From assembly GCF_024362485.1 (NCBI RefSeq), contig NZ_CP101456.1, positions 3,720,001 through 3,784,000 of the forward strand: 64,000 bases of DNA, read 5' to 3'. The notes below the pieces were generated by a model. It saw nothing but the letters and a program-made list of their open reading frames with translations. It was not told the origin of the DNA and searched no databases. A program made the translations under genes and the position numbers. Shown here one piece after another: positions 52,701 through 62,164 of the stretch; positions within the stretch are counted from its first letter, which is position 1; every line of letters begins with the position of its first letter. The stretch is from Natronobeatus ordinarius. GTDB taxonomy: Archaea > Halobacteriota > Halobacteria > Halobacteriales > Natrialbaceae.

Positions 52701-55700
52701 GCTGCTCGAGGCAGGCTACACCGTCGGCGAGTTGCTCGACGCCGAGGAGTCGGTCGACGCGCTGGTCGACGCTGGTGCGGACCTCGGCGCGCTGAAGGCG
52801 GCGGACGTGTCGGTGGCGGCGCTGGTCGACGCCGGCGCCGACCTCGAGACGCTTCGCGAGGCGGGGACGGGTGCTATGGAACTCGCCGAGACGGGCCTCG
52901 AGCCCGAGGAACTGGCCGACGCCGGCTACACGCCGGCGGAACTCGAGGCGGCCGGTCTCCCCGCCGAACCGGCCCGACCGGAAGCAGACGCCGAGGCGGA
53001 CGCAGCCGACGTTCCGTCGGTGCGGACGGTCGAGGTGACCGAACCGGTCGGGAAGGCCGAGCGCGACCTCTACGCGTTCGGGTTCGATCCCGCGACCTCG
53101 CGGACGCTCACGCTTGGCGGCGTCGGGGAGGCTGGCGGCGCGAACTACCTGCTGCACACCGGTCGCGAGCCCACCGGCGCGCAGACGACCGGCACGAAGA
53201 CGCTCGCCGACGAGACGGACCCGGTCGAGCCGACCGTCGATCCGGACGGTCTCCTCGACGGCGACCACGTCCACGATCGGGACGAGATCGATCCGGCCAT
53301 CGTCGACGCCGCCCGGTCCGCCGACGAGCTGGAGTCGGCTGTGGGAGAGTCGACGATGGCCGGATCGATTGGCGGCGAGACGATCGTCGACGTCCCGCAG
53401 GGCGTGATCGACGGCGACCTCGTCGTCCGGCGGCCCACGCCGACCGACGATCGGGTCGCCGACCGGATCGAGTCGCTCGTGACGTCGCTGCGGCCGCTGT
53501 GGAGCGAGGCCGCCGACGACCTCTCGTTCGCGTCGGGCGCGGACGACTGGTCCGTCCTGGACGCCCTGGAGCGAGAGGCGGTTTCCCGGGCGGCCCGCGT
53601 CGACGCTCGCGTCGCCCCGCAGCACTCGGCTGATAACGCCGGGGCGCTCAGGGCGTTCCTGACCGAGCGCGACCTCCACCAGTTCGATCCCCGACTCGCC
53701 CACCTGCCGCTCCAGCAGGTCGATGACGGCCCGCTGTTAGAGCCGCACGAGATCGTCGACGCCGACGTCGACGTCTTCCTCTCGATCCTCCGGGCAGAGT
53801 CCATCGAAGACCTGTGGACGCTCTCGTACGAGGCTGACCTGTCGCTGTTCCGGAGGTCGTCGACGAACGGGACCGGCTCGACCACGATCGACTCGTCCGG
53901 CTTCTCCGGTTCGCTGGCCGACGCGTGGGGAACGCTGCTCCCGGGATCACGCCGGGCGGCGCTGTACGCTGCCCTCGAGGAGGCGGACGATCCGGTCGGG
54001 TTGCTCGACGCCGTGTTGACCGACCCGGCTGGCGCGGGACCGGCCGGCGAGAAGCTGGAGACCGCGGCGGACTTCGCCGCGTCCTACGGCGACGCCGGCG
54101 TTCACCGGTCGCTCGCACGCGTCCTGTTACAGCACGGGCTGGTGCGCGAGTACCTCGAGGCGCGCGCTCGCCTGGGAATCGCGTTCGACGACCCGCCGGC
54201 GAGGCCGTTCGACTTCCTGCACTTCTCGAATCCAGCTCTCACGACGTACGTGACGGCCTACGACGACCTGATCCAGCCGACCGTCCCGGACCCCATCGTC
54301 GACGCCGTTTACGGGACGAGTTTCACTCAGTCCGGTGACGACGGCGACGACGATATCCCCACGGTCGACGTGGGCGAGCGCGACCTGACGAACGCGGAAT
54401 CGATCGACAGGACGGACCTCGACGAGGTGACGTTCACCTACGACGACGTCGACGCGGACGAGGAACCGGAGGGTGACCGACGAACGGACGGCGGATCCGA
54501 GGGCGGGGGTAACGATTCCGCCGACGGCGGGGGAACCGATCGCTCCGGGATGACCGTTTCGTTCGGCGTCCCGGAACTGGACGCGGCGGCCGTCGACACG
54601 AAGGCGAGTTCGCACTCGCTGGCGAAGACGGGCGCGCTCGCCGATGCAGCCAAATCCGTCGACGCCACTGGCGATACCGACGATGCAATCAAGGCCGACG
54701 ACACGGCCCGGCACACCGCCACCCAGTCGGCCTGGCCGGCTGGATCGGAGGAGTTGACCTACGGCGAGCACGTCCCCGCCGAGCCCCTGCTGGCGGACCT
54801 CTCCTACCGCGATCCCAGCTACGCCGACGTCCTGCGGACGATCGCGGCCGACGACGCGACCACGACCGGGCTCGATCCCCGACTCAGCGAGTTCACCGAC
54901 AGCCTCGCGCACGTACAGACGGTCGAGCCGGCGTCCCTCGCGACGCTGATCGGCGAGACCCTCGACCTGGCGAGCCACCGCCTCGACGCGTGGTGGACGT
55001 CGCTCGCGACCAAGCGGCTGTTCGAGCTGCGCGAGCACCAGCGACTCGGCACCGAGGCGTTCGACGCCTGGGACGTCGAGGGGTACGACCCGGACGAGAT
55101 CCTGGCGGGGCTCGACCCGTCGCTCGCGGGGGCGCTCGAGCTCGAGGTCGACGCCGGTGGCGACGAAGGGGACGGAAGTGACGCGGACGACCCGAGCGAG
55201 ATCGACGGCTTCGGCGCCGAACTGGCCGAGGGGGCCGAACCCGGCATCTACGTCGGCGGCTACGGCGTCGTCCACGATCTGTGCCCGACGCCCGAGGAGA
55301 CGCCGACGTACGTCCACGCCCCGTCCGTCCAGCAGGCCGAGACCGCGGCGCTCCTTCGAAGCGGCTACCTGGCCGGCGAGGACGACGAGGGGGCGAACCT
55401 CCTCGACGTAGACCTCTCGGCCGAGCGCGTCCAGGACGCCCGATGGCTCCTCCAGGGCGTCAGGCGCGGCCAATCTCTGGGAGAGCTACTGGGATACCGG
55501 TTCGAGCGTCGCCTCCACGAGGAGACGGTGAGTGCGACGGGGGAGAACCTGATGCAGTACCGGAAACCCCTTCGGGAGGCGTTCCCGGCCGTCCTCGGCT
55601 CGCTCGAGTACACCGACTCGCCGATCGACCCCGAGGAGGCAGCTCGGCGAGCCGAACTCGCGAAAAGCGACGTCGTCGACGGCTACCAGCTCGTTCGACA

Positions 55701-58700
55701 CTGGCACGAGGCGTATCCGTTCGGCTACGGCTCGGCGCTCCCGGACGACGGTGACGACGACGCCGACCCGGCGTACGTCGCCCTCGAGGCGATCGTCGAG
55801 GAGCTTCGAGACGACGTCGACGCCGTGAGCGACCTGCTGATCGCCGAGAGCGTCCACCAGCTGGGCAAGGGCGATGCCGACAGGGCGGGGCTCTCGCTCG
55901 AGGCGCTCTCGACGGGCGCCCACCTGCCGGAGCCCGAGGTCACGGCCCTGCCCCGGAGCGAGACGGGTCTGACCCACCGCGGGCTGGTCGTGCTCGAGGC
56001 CGACGAGTCCGATCCGGACGGCGCTGAGCCGCACCTGCGGGCGGTCGCCGAGCCCGCACTCGAGTCGTGGGCGTCGTCCCTGTTGCCGGAATCCGAGGAC
56101 GTCGGCTGTCGCGTCGTCTACGAGTGGACCGAGGGCGAGGACGGATCCGACCCGGCGGGCGAACCGGTCTTCCACGAAACGACGACGACGATGGCCGTCC
56201 TGGACCTGTCGGCCCTGGACGTGCTCGCCCTCGCCCAGGACGCCGAACGGGAGGGACAGTCTGAACTCGAGCGACGGTTCGCCTACCGGCTGCGCCGGGA
56301 CCGGCCCGCGGACGTCCCGCCAGACGCGTCGGTTTCGCTCACGCTCACCGATCCCGGTGACGCGGCGATCAGCGTCGCCGCGCTGATCGAGGCCGCACGG
56401 AGCCTGGCCAGTCTGATCGACGCCGGCCGGCCCGCCGACGGCGTCGACCTGGTCCACCCCGCCGATCCCGCGGACCCCGGCTTCGACGAGACCTCGGTCG
56501 ACGCGATCGAGGCGCGGGCGACGGCAGTCGAAACGACGCTGACGGCGCTCGAGGCGACGCTGATCGATCGGGTGACGCCCCTCGGCGTGGACGCGGAGAC
56601 GCTCCTGGCGGGCTCGAGTGAAGAGCCTGCGGGCGAGACGGGGACCGAAACCGGTGACGAGTCGACGGACGCCGGCGACGTCGACCCGATCGACGAAGAG
56701 GCGGCGCTGACGACCCGCGCCGACGCCGTCGGCGAGGCCCTCGATTCGGTCGCCGACGACGGGGTGCTTGCAGCCGTCGAGGAGGCGACGACGGCGCTCG
56801 AAACCGCCGACGTCTCCGGTGCGCTCGAGGCGCTCGCCGACGAGCTCCCCGCTGGCGTGACCGACGCAGCCAACGCGCGTGAGACGCACCTCGTGGTCGC
56901 CGAGGCGGATCAGGAGCTGGTCGGCGCGATCGGCCACGTCCCCCGTCCGCCGAAGGGTAGCCGTGGCGACGATGACGCTGCCGAAGCAGGTGACGGGAGC
57001 GAGTCCGATGGTGGTGACGGCAGTGGCGATGGCGGCGGCAGTGGCGACGTCGGGGGCGACAGCGGTGACGGCGGTGACGACGGTAACGGCGGTAGCGACG
57101 GTGGCGACGGCAGTAGCGATGATGACGGCGGTGACGGTGACGGCGGAGTCCGGTACCGGACCGTCGAGCTGCTCGATCCGGGGATTGGCGTTCCGGAGTG
57201 GGTGCTCTCGGAGGCGGCCGAGGCAGACGAGTCGGATGCCCTGGAGGGTTCCCTGTTCGAACTGGACGCCGTCGCGCGGCCCTCGATCGACCCTGATGCA
57301 CTCGCGGGGAGGCCCATCGATCCGACGGGTGGCTCCGGCGACGACGAGGGCGTGGACGACGCCGACAGTGCTGACGACGCAGACGCGGCCGACGACGCCG
57401 AGGACGAGGACCCCGACGACGGAACGGACGACTCGGTCGACCCAGTGATTCCGACGGTCGACGTCTACGTCTGGGGCGTCTCGGGCACGACGCCGTTCGC
57501 ACGCGTCACCACGGCCGACGTCGACGCCGGCCGGTTCGCGACCACCGTCGACTTCGACGACCTCGAGCCCGGTGCCCCGTTCTCGGTCGTCGCCGTGGCG
57601 GGCGGGACGATCGTCTACAGCGCGGCCGGTCGGGTGCTGGCGACCGGAGACGAGCCGGCACCGGATCCGGCTGGCGCGGTGGACGACGCACGCGACAGCC
57701 TCGGCGCCCTCTGCTGGCTGGCCGCCGTCCGCGAGTCACTTTCGCTCGAGGACGACGCGCCGACGCTCGCGGAGCTCGAGGCCGCCATCGAGGCGCTCGA
57801 CCTCGAGGCCGTCGCGGCCGAGGCCGCGGTGATCGAGACGAACTCGCCGGTGCTCACCGACGCCGACCGGGACGCCGTCGGGGCGCTCGCCGCCCTCGAC
57901 GCGGTGGAGCTCGCGGCCGTCGTCGACGCCTGCTGGGACCTGATCGACGTGGCGGTGGCCCTCGGCCTCGACGCGGCGTTCGACGTGTTCGGCTCGAGCG
58001 GGGGGCACGCCAGTGCCCGGATCGAGCCGGTACCCGGGTTCGAGGGTGTCGGCGACGTGCGCCGCCGGCTCCGACGGGTGGCGGCCGACGCGGCCGTCCT
58101 CCGGTCGTCGGCGCCGCCGCGTGCGCTCGCGTTCGACCAGCCGGTCGGCCACCTGGTGGCCGAGACGGTCGAGCCGACCGTCACGGCCCGAACGATCGAC
58201 GCGCTCGTCAACGCGCCGCCGTGGCTCGTCGGGGCGCTCGCCGACGTCGTCGACCGACCGACCCTGACGCTGGCGCGGCTCCAGGCGTGGGTGTTCGACG
58301 CCGACGGTTTCGCGTCGCTCGCCGCGAGCGGGTTCGAGGCCGACGGCGACGAGGGTGGGGCAGCGAGCGGTGGAGAGCCGAACCACCTGGCGGCCCTCGC
58401 CGACGACCTCGCGTCGATTGCGGGCGCGGTCGACGACCTCGAGACGTTGTTCGCCGGCGTGGCCGAGACGGAGCCGACGGCGGCGGCCGGCGACGCCCTG
58501 ATCGAACTGGCCGACGAACTCGACGAGCTGGCGGCGTCGCTCGACGACCCGTCCGACCTCGCCGACTGGGGGGCCGGAACGGGACCGAATCCGATCGACG
58601 CCACCGAGACGATCACCGACGACGCGGCCGTCGCGACCGAGGCGGTTTCGGCCGACCGCGCGCTGCTCGAGGCCGCCAGGGACGCCGACGGTGCGACCGC

Positions 58701-59763
58701 CCTGCGCCGGGCGGTCCTCGAGGGGCTCCGTGAGCCACTGCTCGCGGCCTCGTTCGCCGGCTTCTACGGGTCGGTGCCGGCGGCACCCGTCGGCGACGCG
58801 CGGGAGGACGAGCGCACCCTCCGTACCCAGGCGACGACACTGCTGGTCGAGCTCGACGAGCGCCTGACCGATGCAGCCGGGCTCGACCCGACGCACCCGT
58901 CGTACCCGACCGACCGGCCTCTCCCACAGCGCGTCGAGGACGGGCGCGAGCGACTGGCGATCTTGCTCGACGACGAGGTTCCGATCCTGGTGCCGTTCGG
59001 GCCGCCCAACGGTGGGGAACTGGCGCGAACGTTCGCGGAGACGGCGCCGCCGGCGTCGGCCGGCCCGCTCGCGGTGGAACGCTGGTTCCAGCGCGTCTCG
59101 CGCGTCCGGTCGCGGCCGGCGAAGCTGCGCGACGCGCTCAGCTACGCCGAGGCGCTGACCGGCGAGTTCGCCCGGGAGTTGACGGTCGGCCAGCTCCCCT
59201 TCCGGTCCGAGGACGACTGGATGGGCGCCGACGGCGTCGAGGTCGAGCGAGGACGGCTCTCGCTGGTCGCGCAGTTCGGCCCCGGCGTCGAACCGGCCGA
59301 CGTCGGCGGCCGGGTGACCGCGCTGTTCGTCGACGAGTGGGTGGAGACGGTGCCCGCCGAGACCGAGCGGACGGGGCTGGCGATCCAGTGTGACGATCCG
59401 GGCAACCGGCCGCCGCAGTCGATCCTGCTCGCGGTACCGCCCGAGGACGAAGAGTGGTCCCTCGGGGCGCTGTTCGGCGCGGTGACGGAGACGATGGCCT
59501 ACGCGCAGTACCGGTCGGTGGACCTCGACGACCTCGCGGCGGTCGAGGGTGCGCGCTCGCTGCTTCCCGGCCTCTACTTCCCGAACGACGGCCAGGAGCG
59601 ACCCGTCACGCCGTCGGTGAATTTCGACGTGATCGACTGGTACGATCGGTCCACCGACCCGCTGTTGCTCCCGAGGCACGTCTACGAGACGACGACGGTG
59701 CTCGAGGAGGTCCAGTTCATCGCCGACTCCCTCGAGGCCGACGACGCGGGTGATTCGCGATGA
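49789..59763 (+). CDS. 3324-aa giant conserved protein with decapeptide-repeat insertion
   Basis: This is the largest gene of the window. Ordered blocks: helical N-terminus; IALFPVGIETRFVG (~207); LLPDRWVALLEWERPDG (~412); LWPATLGYTLTNVL (~608) and ARGPFPTLRVGSQPYGLLPV (~672); a region of ~330 residues (732-1061) made of 10-residue repeats of the type (L)xxAGxTxxEL; acidic stretch ~1515-1580; SHRLDAWWTSLATKRLFELR (~1725); GIYVGGYGVVHDL (~1819); LLGYRFERRLH (~1900); a Gly/Asp linker (~2397-2455); and VDEWVETVPAETERTGLAIQ with PPQSILLAVPPEDEEW near the C-terminus. Except for the repeat and acidic parts, these blocks match unnamed bacterial proteins in my memory. No catalytic signature, signal or membrane segment. 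A GGAGGTG Shine-Dalgarno precedes its ATG. Confidence 0.75.
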   Translation: MNAGTDAGGDASEDLYAEAAAARERWRRSDDLLNRARLVREELLAFGDAVDWIGHGVDDLSAGSSILADLDSTERAAWEAVEDALERFQLESDEPRDALAFLVESGEDSEPAPLTAFSTEHTVDATVGALVDALETYADGGPWDAVPAALAAVPAGPEPVRDAAELFEAVAVAALHDRVAQRSRVQDAIDAATEAVYDPVTTLEEQPIALFPVGIETRFVGPADTTSAEEDELWIRLYHDDVHAHTHEFELTTEERRSGKRFWATMWLAAHPDPDEIEFDAEGTYLTERFPNDPGLREMLAGIDLDRFSSTHDARYDELKSRAWGTLVDRLGEDRADYVVHALAPTDHDGTDLEYALLTPPELGLPDLDAKSAVPDEVDRSPPETDGEYPGLAFPETPLRSQPWTKQPIAKLLPDRWVALLEWERPDGETGRKTIAGEPIEDLLPIGPRAELEGDGGGPDDPDGSEWTEEIEAAFEVGMALRVPLAALPGYDDARGIDRLVVVGAKASMAPGSTAEALTDQLRSHQYTSGLSLLSPGTETNVESADPVGALDEDPEAIGPPRVAEMDLSDGDLLARALALDTSDGHPFAHVPGADSTDQLDARHANSALWPATLGYTLTNVLTPNELIGLESIWDGASNPVPGFDDGETDPAEALAWLDAYRRHFIRYVRARGPFPTLRVGSQPYGLLPVTATHDTETAVPAPDPNVVSAIKNRALTVPEATDQGVRMASLVQAQELSTEELLEADAEPEALYEHDVDPVELLEGGVEATTMRELGENVEELADRGAELSQLVTAGFEVVELESVGATIREVIEAGAKPQQIARAGATVAQLAGVDIPAEELVRAGFTARDVVSAGFTVADVLRGGAPPSALADVGLDRDTLRRLEAPAGSLRVAGVSAADLLEAGYTASELLNGGFAEEELANTGISLADVADVGRSVAELANEGVTVDGLRERGFGPDALLESGYGPDALLEAGYTVGELLDAEESVDALVDAGADLGALKAADVSVAALVDAGADLETLREAGTGAMELAETGLEPEELADAGYTPAELEAAGLPAEPARPEADAEADAADVPSVRTVEVTEPVGKAERDLYAFGFDPATSRTLTLGGVGEAGGANYLLHTGREPTGAQTTGTKTLADETDPVEPTVDPDGLLDGDHVHDRDEIDPAIVDAARSADELESAVGESTMAGSIGGETIVDVPQGVIDGDLVVRRPTPTDDRVADRIESLVTSLRPLWSEAADDLSFASGADDWSVLDALEREAVSRAARVDARVAPQHSADNAGALRAFLTERDLHQFDPRLAHLPLQQVDDGPLLEPHEIVDADVDVFLSILRAESIEDLWTLSYEADLSLFRRSSTNGTGSTTIDSSGFSGSLADAWGTLLPGSRRAALYAALEEADDPVGLLDAVLTDPAGAGPAGEKLETAADFAASYGDAGVHRSLARVLLQHGLVREYLEARARLGIAFDDPPARPFDFLHFSNPALTTYVTAYDDLIQPTVPDPIVDAVYGTSFTQSGDDGDDDIPTVDVGERDLTNAESIDRTDLDEVTFTYDDVDADEEPEGDRRTDGGSEGGGNDSADGGGTDRSGMTVSFGVPELDAAAVDTKASSHSLAKTGALADAAKSVDATGDTDDAIKADDTARHTATQSAWPAGSEELTYGEHVPAEPLLADLSYRDPSYADVLRTIAADDATTTGLDPRLSEFTDSLAHVQTVEPASLATLIGETLDLASHRLDAWWTSLATKRLFELREHQRLGTEAFDAWDVEGYDPDEILAGLDPSLAGALELEVDAGGDEGDGSDADDPSEIDGFGAELAEGAEPGIYVGGYGVVHDLCPTPEETPTYVHAPSVQQAETAALLRSGYLAGEDDEGANLLDVDLSAERVQDARWLLQGVRRGQSLGELLGYRFERRLHEETVSATGENLMQYRKPLREAFPAVLGSLEYTDSPIDPEEAARRAELAKSDVVDGYQLVRHWHEAYPFGYGSALPDDGDDDADPAYVALEAIVEELRDDVDAVSDLLIAESVHQLGKGDADRAGLSLEALSTGAHLPEPEVTALPRSETGLTHRGLVVLEADESDPDGAEPHLRAVAEPALESWASSLLPESEDVGCRVVYEWTEGEDGSDPAGEPVFHETTTTMAVLDLSALDVLALAQDAEREGQSELERRFAYRLRRDRPADVPPDASVSLTLTDPGDAAISVAALIEAARSLASLIDAGRPADGVDLVHPADPADPGFDETSVDAIEARATAVETTLTALEATLIDRVTPLGVDAETLLAGSSEEPAGETGTETGDESTDAGDVDPIDEEAALTTRADAVGEALDSVADDGVLAAVEEATTALETADVSGALEALADELPAGVTDAANARETHLVVAEADQELVGAIGHVPRPPKGSRGDDDAAEAGDGSESDGGDGSGDGGGSGDVGGDSGDGGDDGNGGSDGGDGSSDDDGGDGDGGVRYRTVELLDPGIGVPEWVLSEAAEADESDALEGSLFELDAVARPSIDPDALAGRPIDPTGGSGDDEGVDDADSADDADAADDAEDEDPDDGTDDSVDPVIPTVDVYVWGVSGTTPFARVTTADVDAGRFATTVDFDDLEPGAPFSVVAVAGGTIVYSAAGRVLATGDEPAPDPAGAVDDARDSLGALCWLAAVRESLSLEDDAPTLAELEAAIEALDLEAVAAEAAVIETNSPVLTDADRDAVGALAALDAVELAAVVDACWDLIDVAVALGLDAAFDVFGSSGGHASARIEPVPGFEGVGDVRRRLRRVAADAAVLRSSAPPRALAFDQPVGHLVAETVEPTVTARTIDALVNAPPWLVGALADVVDRPTLTLARLQAWVFDADGFASLAASGFEADGDEGGAASGGEPNHLAALADDLASIAGAVDDLETLFAGVAETEPTAAAGDALIELADELDELAASLDDPSDLADWGAGTGPNPIDATETITDDAAVATEAVSADRALLEAARDADGATALRRAVLEGLREPLLAASFAGFYGSVPAAPVGDAREDERTLRTQATTLLVELDERLTDAAGLDPTHPSYPTDRPLPQRVEDGRERLAILLDDEVPILVPFGPPNGGELARTFAETAPPASAGPLAVERWFQRVSRVRSRPAKLRDALSYAEALTGEFARELTVGQLPFRSEDDWMGADGVEVERGRLSLVAQFGPGVEPADVGGRVTALFVDEWVETVPAETERTGLAIQCDDPGNRPPQSILLAVPPEDEEWSLGALFGAVTETMAYAQYRSVDLDDLAAVEGARSLLPGLYFPNDGQERPVTPSVNFDVIDWYDRSTDPLLLPRHVYETTTVLEEVQFIADSLEADDAGDSR
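51982..52971 (+). repeat. Decapeptide-repeat region inside the giant protein
   Basis: About 30 degenerate repeats of ten codons with consensus (D/E)LLxAGYTxx(E) encode residues ~732-1061. Regular Leu, Ala and Gly spacing (for example DLLEAGYTASELLNGGFAEE) indicates a solenoid-like stalk or binding surface inserted into an otherwise conserved family protein. Confidence 0.8.
56964..57150 (+). repeat. Gly/Asp/Ser low-complexity linker
   Basis: Repeats of ggtgacggcggtgac-like 9-15-bp units encode ~60 residues of Gly, Asp and Ser within the giant protein, a flexible acidic linker prone to slippage. Confidence 0.75.
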
Positions 59764-62066
59764 GCGCCGACTGGCCCCACTGGAGTCGCCTCGCGCCGAT
59801 CTCACGGAGTACGGATCTGGAGGAAGGGCTAGCCGGACGGGTTCACGATCCGCTCTGGCTGTTGAGCCGCCAGTGGCAGCTCGCCGAACTCCGTGGCGCG
59901 GACGCCGGGACGCCGGTCGACGTCGCGGTGCGGACCGAGCGGGACGCGCTCACCGCGGTCGAACTCCGCGGCGACGGCGAGGCCGGCGCGGCCGACGCGG
60001 TCGCCTACGACGGCGGCCCCCTGGAACCGCTCATCGAGCGGGAACCGGTGATGACGGGCGAGCGCGTCCCGACCGGTCGGCTCGCCGCGGAGGCGGGGAG
60101 CCAGTTCCGCCGGCTGCTCGCCTCGACGGGCGTCGGTGAGTACCCGGTCGCGGACTTCCCCGAGGAGTTCCACCTCGAGACGCCCGAGGAACCCATGGAG
60201 GCCGCGGACCGACGCTACTTCCGCGTGATGGACGGTCGAGCGCTCGACGGGGCAGCGATCTACGCCGCGCTGGCGGACGCCGTCGAGGATCTGGCGACGG
60301 TGGTCGAGGTCGACGACCCCGTCGACGCCTGGAACGGGGTGACGACGTCGGCGCTGCCACTGCCCGCGGGGGCCTCGCCCACCGACGAGTATCGCGATGC
60401 GGCGCTCGCGTACGCGGAGTGGTACCTGACGCTGTACGACGAGCCGGACGCCGAGACCGGGACGGCCTGGCGACCCACCCGCCTCGAGTACGACGCGGCG
60501 ATCCGGACCGGGGCGGGCGAGACCGCAGCTTCGTTCGACGTCTCGGCGTACCCCGGCGGTCGACTGGACCGCGACGCGTTCGTCCCCGGTGCCGACGCGC
60601 TGGCCGAGGGCGCGGACGACGGCAGTGACGAGCCGCCCGTCGAGCTCGATCCCTACGAGGCGGGCGGTCCCGACGGCAGTCCGGCGACCACGACTGACGA
60701 GTGCCACGGGCTTCCCACGATGGTGAATTTCCCCGGGATGCCCGACCGCCGGTGGTGGGAGTTCACCGACGCCAGCCTCGCGCTCTCCGAGCTCTCGGCC
60801 GACGGCGTCGGCCTCGCGAAGCTCCTCCTGCTCGAGTACGCCGTCGAGTTCGGTGCCGACTGGTTCACGATCCCGGTCGAGGCGCCGATCGGCTCGTTCG
60901 TTCGGATCACCGAGTGTACGGTCACCGACGTCTTCGGCGTCGAGCTGCCCGCCGAGCCGGTGACCGACGACTGGTGGCTCTACCGATCGGAGACGGAAGC
61001 GCACGACGAACCGGGGCTGTTGCTCCCGCCGACGCTGGCCGACGTGACCCGTGGCGACCCGATCGAGGAGGTCGTCATGGGGCGAGACGAGCTGGCGAAC
61101 CTCGTCTTCGCGCTCGAGCGCGTCGTCGAGGGACCGGCAGACGAGCCCGTCGACCGGACGGAGTTTCAGGTGCCGACGCTCGAGGTGGAGACCGTCCACA
61201 TGGCTGAGGATCCGGACCGGGAGTACGTCACGTTCACCAACCCGGGCGAAGACAGCTACGACCTGCGGAATCACGAGGTCCGGGCGGTCTTCGTCGAGAC
61301 CGAGGGCGAGCCCGGCGACGGGGCCCCGACCGTCCACGAGACGATCGAGCCGATCTTCTCGTTCGACGCCGTCGAACCCGAGCCGCCGGAGCTCGGGCCC
61401 GGTGAGTCGATCACGCTCTACACGGGCACCGCACCGAGCGAGGACGACTTCGGTGCCGGACTGGCGCTGTCGGTCTGGCACGAGGCGGACGCCGTCGACG
61501 TCTACGACACCGACCCCGATGCGCCCGGCGTCGCGGGTGGGTCGGGCGGTGCGTCGACCACGGAAGCGCTCGCCGTTCGGAAGCTCCTCACCCGCCCGGA
61601 CGCCGACGGCGGCTACCGGCTCTCGACGGCCGTCCCGCCGTACTGGTTCCCGTTCACGATGGACTACGATCCGGACGATCCGCCGACGTGGACCGACCCC
61701 GACGCGGCCTACCGGCTCACACAGGCCCTGTTGCTCGACGCCGACTCCCTCGACGCGCCGCTGACCGAGATTCCACGACCCGAGGGACTGATCCTCGCGC
61801 CCGATCCGGCGACGCTCCCCGCGGAGGATGAGACCGGAGACGACGGCGACGAACTCGACGACGACGCCACCTGGGTCGGGACAGACCGCCCGTACTGGAT
61901 CTACGAGGAGGAGGTCACTCGTAGCGGCGTAACCATCACCCGAACGTACCAGCTGGCGCGCTGGACGGACGGCACGACCCACCTCTGGTCCGGCCGCCGG
62001 ACCACCAACGGCGCGGGCGAACTCGCGAGCGGGCTCCGCTTCGACGTGCTCGAGGAGCTCGAGTAG
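59760..62066 (+). CDS. Giant-operon protein of 768 aa with lamin-tail-like insertion
   Basis: This last gene of the operon overlaps the 3324-aa gene by 4 bp (ATGA, with GGTGA upstream). Conserved blocks matching unnamed bacterial proteins are DPLWLLSRQWQLAELRGADA (~30), RWWEFTDASLAL (~333) and DWFTIPVEAPIGSFVRI followed by TVTDVFGVE (~367-390). Residues ~477-594 look like an inserted lamin-tail domain: REYVTFTNPGEDSYDLRNHE, LGPGESITLYTG and VWHEADAVDVYDTD. The C-terminus (YWIYEEEVTRSGVTITRTYQ) is beta-rich. No signal peptide or catalytic motif. Presumably part of one assembly with its upstream neighbours. Confidence 0.72.
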   Translation: MSADWPHWSRLAPISRSTDLEEGLAGRVHDPLWLLSRQWQLAELRGADAGTPVDVAVRTERDALTAVELRGDGEAGAADAVAYDGGPLEPLIEREPVMTGERVPTGRLAAEAGSQFRRLLASTGVGEYPVADFPEEFHLETPEEPMEAADRRYFRVMDGRALDGAAIYAALADAVEDLATVVEVDDPVDAWNGVTTSALPLPAGASPTDEYRDAALAYAEWYLTLYDEPDAETGTAWRPTRLEYDAAIRTGAGETAASFDVSAYPGGRLDRDAFVPGADALAEGADDGSDEPPVELDPYEAGGPDGSPATTTDECHGLPTMVNFPGMPDRRWWEFTDASLALSELSADGVGLAKLLLLEYAVEFGADWFTIPVEAPIGSFVRITECTVTDVFGVELPAEPVTDDWWLYRSETEAHDEPGLLLPPTLADVTRGDPIEEVVMGRDELANLVFALERVVEGPADEPVDRTEFQVPTLEVETVHMAEDPDREYVTFTNPGEDSYDLRNHEVRAVFVETEGEPGDGAPTVHETIEPIFSFDAVEPEPPELGPGESITLYTGTAPSEDDFGAGLALSVWHEADAVDVYDTDPDAPGVAGGSGGASTTEALAVRKLLTRPDADGGYRLSTAVPPYWFPFTMDYDPDDPPTWTDPDAAYRLTQALLLDADSLDAPLTEIPRPEGLILAPDPATLPAEDETGDDGDELDDDATWVGTDRPYWIYEEEVTRSGVTITRTYQLARWTDGTTHLWSGRRTTNGAGELASGLRFDVLEELE

Positions 62067-62164
62067 CCCGGCGACCGTTCCAGCGTCGAGGCCGACTCGT
62101 TACAGCGAAACGGTTCGTCGACCATTGCCGATCGACCGTCGTCCGGAGCGTATCGAGTCATGGA

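Noticed and set aside
36049-62066. Giant operon as a contractile injection system, type VI-like system or prophage
   Set aside because: No sheath, tube, baseplate, AAA+ ATPase, terminase, portal or integrase is encoded, and the proteins do not show such motifs. Only single features (pore-like segment, phage-like module) resemble such systems.
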